Positions 10,201 through 15,443 of a DNA stretch of 32,582 nt are shown here, in pieces. A program made the position numbers and the translations under genes. The notes beneath the pieces were generated by a model that made no database searches, was not told the origin of the DNA, and was given only the letters and a program-made list of their open reading frames with translations. Source of the DNA: Candidatus Delongbacteria bacterium (GTDB taxonomy: Bacteria > Delongbacteria > UBA4055); assembly GCA_027858795.1 (NCBI GenBank), contig JAQICF010000205.1, positions 1-32,582 of the forward strand. The letters are read 5' to 3'. Numbering within the stretch: the stretch's first letter is position 1; every line of letters starts with the position of its first letter.

Positions 10201-10930
10201 TTGGTAATCTATACTCAGGAATACCGTATCTAAGCATTCCACCACCGTAAGGATTAGCTTCAAGAATATCTACTTTATGACCTTCTAATGCAAGATAGTA
10301 TGCAGCGGTAAGACCAGCAGGTCCCGCACCGACTACTGAAACTTTCTTACCTGTTGAAGCTTTTACATTAGGTACGAACCTGCTACCTGACGCAAAATCT
10401 ACATCTGTTGCGTATCTTTTCAGATAATCAATACCCACACCTGTCTCATCAACAAGGCTCCTTCTACAGGCAACCTCACAAGGCCTAACACATACTCTAC
10501 CGCAAATTGCAGGAAGAGGATTCTTTTCTTTGATAAGACCTACTGCTTCCGAGTACATTCCCTTTTCGATCAAAGCCAAATAACCCTGAACATCAACTCC
10601 GGCAGGACAAGTAAGTTTACAAGGTGCGATACAATCAGCATAGTGGTTACTTAGTAAAAGCTCCAAAGCTGTTTGTCTTGATTTTGTTACTCTTTCGTTC
10701 TTCGTTGTGATATTCATATCGTTGCTGATCTTTGTTGAACATGATGGCTGTAACGTTCTCATTCCCTCAATCTCAACAACACACAAAAAACAGGATGAAT
10801 ATGGATTCAACCTTTCATCATGGCATAAAGTAGGAATTTCGATTCCTTCCCTTCTAGCTACTTCAAGAACTGATTCTCCGGGCTGACCGGTCACTTCTTT
10901 GTTGTCTATGATAATTTTTATTTCTTCCAT
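7286..10930 (-). CDS. Fused NuoG-like / GltD-like FAD-NADP(H) / Fe-S oxidoreductase subunit
   Basis: 1214 residues with a clear domain order. Residues 1-70: NuoG/HydA-type [2Fe-2S] ferredoxin (Cys36, 47, 50, 64). Residues 90-160: GltD/DPYD-type Cys-rich domain (Cys100, 104, 108, 143, 147, 151, 155). Residues 195-510: GltD/NfnB-type flavoprotein with FAD motif GAGPAG (201-206), NADP motif GGGNTAMD (333-340), the YRR of NADP-binding relatives (357-359) and FAAGDAVTG. Residues 575-600: Cys-rich linker. Residues 630-683: two [4Fe-4S] motifs (Cys630/633/636/640 and 673/676/679/683). Residues 708-743: NuoG/FdhA [4Fe-4S] site (Cys708, 711, 715, 743). The remainder resembles a molybdopterin oxidoreductase but lacks the Cys/Sec metal ligand and the C-terminal cofactor domain. 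No hydrogenase H-cluster is seen. Encoded 24 bases after the NuoF-like gene, so it is probably the third subunit of a HydABC-type complex. The reaction is inferred. Confidence 0.88.
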   Translation of the reverse strand: MEEIKIIIDNKEVTGQPGESVLEVARREGIEIPTLCHDERLNPYSSCFLCVVEIEGMRTLQPSCSTKISNDMNITTKNERVTKSRQTALELLLSNHYADCIAPCKLTCPAGVDVQGYLALIEKGMYSEAVGLIKEKNPLPAICGRVCVRPCEVACRRSLVDETGVGIDYLKRYATDVDFASGSRFVPNVKASTGKKVSVVGAGPAGLTAAYYLALEGHKVDILEANPYGGGMLRYGIPEYRLPNELLDKEIGTIKELGVSIKFDTKFGVDVNYSDIKAEYDAMITTVGCQKGAAMRVKNEEAKNVLSGIDYLRTMELTGKRYNFKGKIVATIGGGNTAMDCCRSALRCGAERSYVIYRRTENEMPANPIEIHESKLEGVEYLLLTAPTEVNMDDEGKLVSLTCVKMELGSPDDSGRRRPVPIEGSEFDVELDYILAAIGQKSDIDYIENINPHVEGEYKLNRWGDIDADAKTLQTGAASIFAAGDAVTGAATLIEAVAQGRVAAKSCHQFLTGQEIVGENTEFVSKRDNFEELEASEFMNEFHPQIREEMPVLDPEDRHNFTEVELGYKPEQAEKEVERCLECGCGELFTCDLKKYCTDYNVDQKKYTGEFKKYDVDYSHPYIEIDNNKCILCSRCVRICDEVVGANALGLVNRGFDTFVAPSLGNTLKDTPCESCGMCIDACPTGAISENKTFKPGPFKTEVVETVCNYCSIGCGVDLHHKNGYFVKAEGRKTIANPDGNICKYAKFGYTYLNDSKRITKPLLKKDGKFEEIDFYEAYELIANKIKAVKPEENSFFVGARMTNEELYLTTKLARAAVGTNNLASFHYHGRADELFFNSYANTPFDQLDQVGKVYLVGSTPNKHNAVFGFMLNNARAKGTEVINVTTCSNSSMNKKSDKSVKVNSYYDFVKALNYFIVKGNLVNKLFIDGNVEGYEEYSKNLLAIDIDAVVKNVGLEAEYLQQIAAEFNIEQNAVLVFSERKVSRETQSEIFNLVVLTGKLGKTASGIISLKEKNNSQGLFDMGIYENVCSCYFENAKAKYPNSKIEIAEENSKKDGVPAKNIFIFGEDPIGTVLDHTDPTSLQPVNQFSVVADYFMTKTAEHADLILPASFPIESGGSFSNTQKMVCGFNAEVKPKTVVFTDQLIAIMKKLGLESDYASNEDILAEAVDVMKDDCEQFNDLECSYQDRYTRAFDHGCDNLVNRFDDEFEAKMK

Positions 10931-10954
10931 TATTAAATAGTCCTTAATTAATTG

Positions 10955-12733
10955 TTAGTTAAGATCAATAGCCTTGAATTTACAAACATCAAAACAAGCA
11001 CCACACTTTATACAAGCTTCCTGATCGATAAAATGCTTTTCTTTTACCTTACCTGAAATTGCTTTTGTAGGACACACCCTAGCACAAGCAGTACAACCTA
11101 TACAATTAGGTTTATTCACTGTATAAGTTAATAGTGCGTTACATGCCTTAGCAGGACATTTTTTATCCCTGATGTGAGTTTCATATTCACTTCTAAAATA
11201 TTTTATCGTAGTTAAAACAGGATTTGGAGCAGTTTGACCCAGTCCACAAAGTGATGAATCCTTGATCTGATCTGAAAGTTCGATAAGCTTTTCAATATCT
11301 CCCTCTTCACCCTTTCCATCTGTAATTTTTTCTAGGATCTCAAGCATTCTCTTTGTACCTATTCTACAGAAAGTACACTTACCACAGGATTCCTCCTGAG
11401 TAAAGTTCAAAAAGAATTTTGCAACATCCACCATACAAGTAGTCTCATCCATCACGACCATACCACCTGATCCCATAATAGCACCAGTTGCATTCACCGA
11501 GTCATAATCTACAATGGTTGTACCTAATGATGCAGGAATACATCCACCTGAAGGACCACCAAGCTGAACTGCTTTGAAAGTTCCACCGTCTTTGATCCCA
11601 CCACCAAGTTTGAAGATGATTTCATTGATCGTAATTCCCATAGGAACTTCAACCAAACCGGAATTCTTGATCTTTCCAGCTAAAGCAAATACTTTTGTTC
11701 CTTTGGATTTCTCAGTTCCGTGCTTTGCATATTCTTCAGCTCCGTTTAAGATTATCCATGGTATATTGGCAAATGTTTCAACGTTATTGATATTTGTAGG
11801 TTTATTCCAAAGTCCTGATTCTGCCGGGAACGGAGGTCTTTTGTCAGGCATACCTCTTTTTCCTTCGATAGAACCAATAAGTGCAGTCTCTTCTCCACAA
11901 ACAAATGCTCCAGCACCTTCTTTCACATAAATATCAAAGTTAAAACCTTCTTTTCCAAGAATGTTTTTCCCCAGATAACCTTTTTCATGAGCTTGAGATA
12001 TTGCAAGATTTAATCTTTTCACTGCTAATGGATACTCTGCACGACAGTAGATAACTCCACCAGTAGCATTTATCGTATAAGCAGCAATGATCATACCTTC
12101 AAGTATTGAATGAGGATCGCCTTCAAGAACTGATCTATCCATGAATGCTCCAGGATCTCCCTCATCAGCGTTACAGATAACATATTTTTCATCACTCTTA
12201 TTTCCTCTGGCGAATTTCCACTTCAATCCTGTTGGGAAACCTCCACCGCCTCTACCTCTAAGACCAGAAGAAAGCAATGTTTCTATAACCTGATCCTCAG
12301 AAATATTTTCATTTATAAGTTTTTTAATACTTTTATAACCATCTCTTGACTCATATTCATCAATTGATTCAGGATCCATCATACCACAATTTCTCAAAAC
12401 GATCTTTTCCTGTTCATCAATAAAGGCCTGCTCATCACCTGAGAAAGTCTCAGAGTGAACTGCATATTTTTCAATAGCTTGACCATTCTTTATATGACTT
12501 TCGATTATTTCTTCCAATTTCTTATCGTCAACATCTCCGTAAAGGCATTTACCTTTATCATCAGTGATCTCAACTAAAGGTTCTCTATAGCACATTCCTA
12601 TACAACTTGTTTTTCCCGTTTCAAATAAACCGGGATCACTCTCATGTATCTTAAGAAGTCTATTATAAACCTTACCGGCTCCGGCAGCTACACCACAACT
12701 TCCCAGGCCTACTATAATTTTTGGTTTACTCAT
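10955..12733 (-). CDS. NuoF/HydB-like NADH-binding FMN subunit with extra Fe-S clusters
   Basis: 592 residues in the HydB arrangement. Residues 1-95 form a thioredoxin-like [2Fe-2S] domain of the SCGVAAGA type, with only Cys13, 44 and 48 in the usual places (Cys62 further on), so its cluster is uncertain. Residues 155-330 are the NuoF core: GRGGGGFPTGLKW for NADH and CNADEGDPGAF for FMN. Cys450, 453, 456 and 496 bind the N3-type [4Fe-4S]. The C-terminus adds two ferredoxin motifs (Cys544/547/550/554 and 574/577/580/584) plus an extra Cys pair at 526 and 531, an extension found in HydB of bifurcating hydrogenases and absent from respiratory NuoF. It accepts or donates electrons at NAD(H). It lies 15 bases after the NuoE-like gene and before the large subunit; a GGGAAA site precedes its ATG. 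Confidence 0.93.
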   Translation of the reverse strand: MSKPKIIVGLGSCGVAAGAGKVYNRLLKIHESDPGLFETGKTSCIGMCYREPLVEITDDKGKCLYGDVDDKKLEEIIESHIKNGQAIEKYAVHSETFSGDEQAFIDEQEKIVLRNCGMMDPESIDEYESRDGYKSIKKLINENISEDQVIETLLSSGLRGRGGGGFPTGLKWKFARGNKSDEKYVICNADEGDPGAFMDRSVLEGDPHSILEGMIIAAYTINATGGVIYCRAEYPLAVKRLNLAISQAHEKGYLGKNILGKEGFNFDIYVKEGAGAFVCGEETALIGSIEGKRGMPDKRPPFPAESGLWNKPTNINNVETFANIPWIILNGAEEYAKHGTEKSKGTKVFALAGKIKNSGLVEVPMGITINEIIFKLGGGIKDGGTFKAVQLGGPSGGCIPASLGTTIVDYDSVNATGAIMGSGGMVVMDETTCMVDVAKFFLNFTQEESCGKCTFCRIGTKRMLEILEKITDGKGEEGDIEKLIELSDQIKDSSLCGLGQTAPNPVLTTIKYFRSEYETHIRDKKCPAKACNALLTYTVNKPNCIGCTACARVCPTKAISGKVKEKHFIDQEACIKCGACFDVCKFKAIDLN

Positions 12734-12748
12734 TTTATTTCCCTAGTT

Positions 12749-13270
12749 TTATTTATTTTCATTCTTTTTTATTTCTTTTATGATCTTTACTGCTGAATCA
12801 CCTGACAACTTTCCGAAAGTCTCTTCACCTATCATCATTACAGGAGCCAGAGAGCAACACCCCAAACATGCCACAGATTCTAAAGTAAATATTTTATCAT
12901 CAGTCGTTCCACCATCCTCAACACCAAGTTCTCTCATTATCGCTGAAGTGATAGCATTTGCATTCTGTACGTGACATGCAGTACCATGACAAACTTTAAT
13001 TATGTGCTTTCCAACAGGGTTTAATCTGAACTGTGAGTAAAAAGTTGTTACACCAAATATTTTACTTACACTTAATCCGGTCTTCTCTGAAATTTTCTCG
13101 ATAGCAACTTTTGGTACATATCCGTAGATATATTGAGTACCCTGCAACAAAGGTATCATACTTCCTTTTTTGCCTGCATATTTTTCCAGCAAACCATCCA
13201 TCAATACCAGATCAACAGGTTCATTAGGAAGGCTTGAAACTCTTTGGGGATTCTTTCTTACGATTCTCAT
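12749..13270 (-). CDS. NuoE/HydC-like [2Fe-2S] subunit
   Basis: 173 residues, normal for NuoE/HydC. A helical N-terminal bundle (containing LSVSKIFGVTTFYSQF) is followed by the thioredoxin-like [2Fe-2S] fold with ligands Cys94 and Cys99 (CHGTAC) and Cys135 and Cys139 (CLGCC). In complexes of this type it docks on the NuoF/HydB subunit, and its cluster takes part in electron transfer at the FMN. It is the first gene of the three-gene operon; GAGGG lies seven bases before the ATG. A long inverted repeat sits 40-72 bases upstream of the start and may control the operon. The lack of nuoA-D or nuoH-N neighbours argues for a soluble complex rather than respiratory complex I. Confidence 0.94.
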   Translation of the reverse strand: MRIVRKNPQRVSSLPNEPVDLVLMDGLLEKYAGKKGSMIPLLQGTQYIYGYVPKVAIEKISEKTGLSVSKIFGVTTFYSQFRLNPVGKHIIKVCHGTACHVQNANAITSAIMRELGVEDGGTTDDKIFTLESVACLGCCSLAPVMMIGEETFGKLSGDSAVKIIKEIKKNENK

Positions 13271-13309
13271 CTTACCCTCTGTTTTATTATAAATTATTTT
13301 TTGTCCGTA

Positions 13310-13342
13310 TTAATAAGAATATCAATATTAAATTCTTATTAA
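13310..13342. promoter_or_regulatory. Inverted repeat upstream of the NuoEF-like operon (candidate operator)
   Basis: TTAATAAGAAT (13310-13320) and its exact reverse complement ATTCTTATTAA (13332-13342) are separated by 11 bases, so half-sites are 22 bases apart, about two helical turns. It lies 40-72 bases before the first gene of the redox operon. It does not match the Rex or FNR consensus. With no T-run and an AT-only stem, protein binding is more likely than termination. Confidence 0.45.
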
Positions 13343-13411
13343 ATAAATGCAAGATTTTTTTCTGTCTATTTTTTCACACAAAACCTAAAATAGGGAAGGG
13401 AATATAAAGAT

Positions 13412-13924
13412 TTACCAATTTAAAATGAACTGTCTTTGCTCTTCTGTTTCAGGACTTTCTTTTCCATCCCCTCTGAGCAAAAGTATCTTTTCGAAAACTT
13501 CTTCCTTGGTTACCATCTTATGTCTAAGCAGATAACAACCAACGACAGTGCCTGTTCTCCCTGTGCCACCTATGCAATGAAGATATACCGGATGACCATT
13601 CGTGATGTCTTCATCAATCTTATCTAAAATATTCTCCATCAACTCTCTTGAGGGAATATCCATATCTTTTACTTTATAACGGGTATGTAATAATTCTCTG
13701 CAATATATCTCTTCAAACCTTTCGCACTGATCACTATATATCATGGTGAAATAATTTATTTCTTCCTCTACATCAGTCAAATTTATGATGGATTTTATAC
13801 CTAATTCTGAAAGATCTTGCATCCTATGTAAAATACTGGCTTCACTGAATCCACCGGGATACATCCCTGCCATCAGCTTTCCTTCAATAACCCAATACGT
13901 ATTTTGAAAAGGAAGTTTCATCAA
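13412..13924 (-). CDS. Dual-specificity/tyrosine phosphatase-like protein
   Basis: 170 residues with the protein tyrosine phosphatase P-loop HCIGGTGRTG, giving nucleophile Cys117 and Arg123 of the CX5R motif. A conserved Asp in the VKDMDIPS segment (around residues 86-93) is a plausible general acid. The N-terminal VIEGKLMAGMYPGG and LGIKSIINLTD are typical of small cyclin-phosphatase-like or DSP-like bacterial proteins. Cytoplasmic, no signal peptide. Substrate unknown: phosphotyrosine, phosphoserine or a phosphorylated small molecule are all possible. There are two adjacent ATG codons (13924 and 13921) and only a weak Shine-Dalgarno. It lies 141 bases upstream of the NuoE-like gene on the same strand, with an inverted repeat between them, so co-transcription is possible but not shown. 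Confidence 0.85.
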   Translation of the reverse strand: MMKLPFQNTYWVIEGKLMAGMYPGGFSEASILHRMQDLSELGIKSIINLTDVEEEINYFTMIYSDQCERFEEIYCRELLHTRYKVKDMDIPSRELMENILDKIDEDITNGHPVYLHCIGGTGRTGTVVGCYLLRHKMVTKEEVFEKILLLRGDGKESPETEEQRQFILNW

Positions 13925-14261
13925 TGTTCCATGAAAGATTAATGTTCATTTTGTATTTCATCTATAATATAGTGAAAATGTACTTAAAAAACATTGATTA
14001 TTTTAGTTTTGTAGGGTACTTTAAGCTGCTATGCTAAATGATCTTACTAAAATACAGAAAAAAATTGTTTATATATCGCTACCTTGGTATTGAACTGGTT
14101 TTCTTAGGCTCTTTTCTTTTTATTTTTACAGCTAGTGTTAGAAGTTATATAAGTTATCTAAAAAGAAGTAAGCTATTGGTTTAGAACTTTTTGTACTTTT
14201 GCTCAACAATTTTCCTTAACAGTTACCATAAAACAGCTCATGATAAAAAAAATATAATAGC
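13925..14261. other. Gene-poor gap with one possible 48-aa membrane ORF
   Basis: No domain-bearing gene is seen between the phosphatase and the lipoprotein gene, which are divergent. One plus-strand ORF at 14038-14184 would encode 48 residues with a single hydrophobic stretch (about residues 19-33) flanked by basic residues (KYRKK and KRSK). It has no good Shine-Dalgarno, and T-rich DNA easily yields such frames by chance, so I do not call it as a gene. The rest looks like divergent promoter space. Confidence 0.3.
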
Positions 14262-14290
14262 TTGACAAGAACCTATAGATATTTTATATT
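14262..14290 (+). promoter_or_regulatory. Near-consensus sigma70-type promoter
   Basis: TTGACA (14262-14267), exactly 17 bases, TATATT (14285-14290). The -35 is a full consensus match and the -10 a 5 of 6 match. Transcription would start near 14297, giving a leader of about 70 bases before the lipoprotein gene at 14366. This is the best promoter in the window and suggests strong expression of the lipoprotein and LysM pair. Confidence 0.75.
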
Positions 14291-14365
14291 TAGCTAGAAT
14301 CAATATATTAGGAAAATGAGTTTATAAGCGAAATTAATTTAAAAAATAAAGTTGTCGGAGGTAAA

Positions 14366-14620
14366 ATGTCATTGACAATGAAAAAATTGGCTTTGGTAGC
14401 ATTAGTATTATCCTTCATGTTCGCAGGATGTACAAGATATGCTAATGAAGAAGAACTAAGTGCTCTTAAAGATACTCAAGCAGCATCAAAAAAAGCACAA
14501 TCAAAGTTAGCTAGTGTTAAACAAGAAAGAAGAACTCTCGAGAACACTCTTTCTGAAAAAGAAAAAGAATTAGCTGCAGCTATCGAAGAAAAAGCAGCTG
14601 TCGTAAGTAGAATTAAGTAA
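14366..14620 (+). CDS. Small coiled-coil lipoprotein (84 aa)
   Basis: 84 residues. The signal peptide core VALVLSFMFAG ends in lipobox FAGC, so Cys22 would be lipidated; the mature part of about 60 residues is a charged heptad-like helix (about 27-80, rich in K, E, A, L), resembling Lpp-like or membrane-anchored coiled-coil proteins. A GGAGG site lies 4 bases before ATG 14366; an internal ATG at 14378 gives a more standard signal peptide start but lacks that spacing. It is followed after 27 bases by a LysM protein that also has a long coiled coil, so the two probably form one transcript and may interact at the peptidoglycan. The strong promoter upstream fits an abundant structural lipoprotein. 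Confidence 0.8.
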   Translation: MSLTMKKLALVALVLSFMFAGCTRYANEEELSALKDTQAASKKAQSKLASVKQERRTLENTLSEKEKELAAAIEEKAAVVSRIK

Positions 14621-14647
14621 CTTAAACTGAAAGGAGTTAAATAGAAT

Positions 14648-15343
14648 ATGAAAAAAACATTACTATCAATTCTCATCTTGACTTTTTTTGCTTTGAGTTT
14701 CTCGCAAGAAAAAGTTAATTATGAAGAAGAGTATCTACCAAAGCTTACAAAAGCTCAAGCGGATTTAGCTAATACTGAAGCTGAAATTGTTACAGAAGAA
14801 ACACAAATTACAGATCTAAATTCTAAGATTGCAACTACCGATGAATCTATTAAAAATACTTGGAGTGAGATATATACTTTAGTTGGATCTGATGACGCAG
14901 GTGTTGACGCGTATAGAAATGGACTAAATGCTTTAGAGAGCAAAATAAGAAGCTTTGGAGCTTTGCCCGCTGAAGAATTATACAAGAGAAGAGCAGAGCT
15001 TGATGATTACGATGCTGAATTAGCTACAATGAGAACTGATCAGAAATCAGCTTTGACTGAATTCATGAATAAAATCGAAAGAATTGATCAAAAAATAAAA
15101 TCGGTTAGAAGTTCAATAGTTGTACCTTATGTTATGTCTTATGTTGTTCAAAGAGGCGATAACCTTTGGAAGATCTCTGGAAAATCTGATATCTATGACG
15201 ATCCTTTTAAGTGGACTGATATTTACAAAGCAAACAAAGAAACTATCAGCTCATGGCAAAGAAAGTACAATGCAGTATTGAAAGAGGGACAAGAAGAAGC
15301 CGATCTTATTTACCCTGATCAGGAATTCACAATTCCTAGGTAA
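14648..15343 (+). CDS. Secreted coiled-coil protein with C-terminal LysM domain
   Basis: 231 residues. Residues 1-20 form a signal peptide (MKKTLLSILI, then FFALSFSQ) probably cleaved near residue 20. Residues 22-150 are helical and coiled-coil-like, with repeated D/E/K/A/T heptads. A LysM domain starts about residue 163 (YVVQRGDNLWKISG), includes a YDDPFKWTDIYKAN segment, and ends in IYPDQEFTIPR; LysM binds the glycan chain of peptidoglycan. The protein is therefore a periplasmic wall-binding protein, perhaps a tether. AAGGAG lies upstream of the ATG. It shares a transcript with the lipoprotein before it, and a strong terminator follows. No enzymatic domain is visible. Confidence 0.85.
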   Translation: MKKTLLSILILTFFALSFSQEKVNYEEEYLPKLTKAQADLANTEAEIVTEETQITDLNSKIATTDESIKNTWSEIYTLVGSDDAGVDAYRNGLNALESKIRSFGALPAEELYKRRAELDDYDAELATMRTDQKSALTEFMNKIERIDQKIKSVRSSIVVPYVMSYVVQRGDNLWKISGKSDIYDDPFKWTDIYKANKETISSWQRKYNAVLKEGQEEADLIYPDQEFTIPR

Positions 15344-15399
15344 ATAGATTGAAAGTAAAACATATTATTATATCATGTAAATGTTATTAGTTGAGTTTA

Positions 15400-15427
15400 G
15401 GTGCATACTTGTTATGCACCTTTTTTT
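15400..15427 (+). terminator. Rho-independent terminator after the LysM gene
   Basis: GGTGCATA (15400-15407), 5-base loop, TATGCACC (15413-15420), then seven T (15421-15427). It ends the lipoprotein-LysM unit but lies only 16 bases before the pgpH start codon, so it may also act on pgpH transcription. Confidence 0.9.
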
Positions 15428-15443
15428 ACTTTAAAGGAAGTCT

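Noticed and set aside
7286..10930. [FeFe]-hydrogenase HydA or active formate dehydrogenase
   Set aside because: No H-cluster Cys motifs are present, and the position of the Mo/W ligand has neither Cys nor an in-frame TGA for selenocysteine.
7286..13270. Respiratory complex I
   Set aside because: Only NuoE-, NuoF- and NuoG-like parts are present, the NuoF homologue has HydB-type extensions, and no membrane or quinone-site subunits are encoded nearby.
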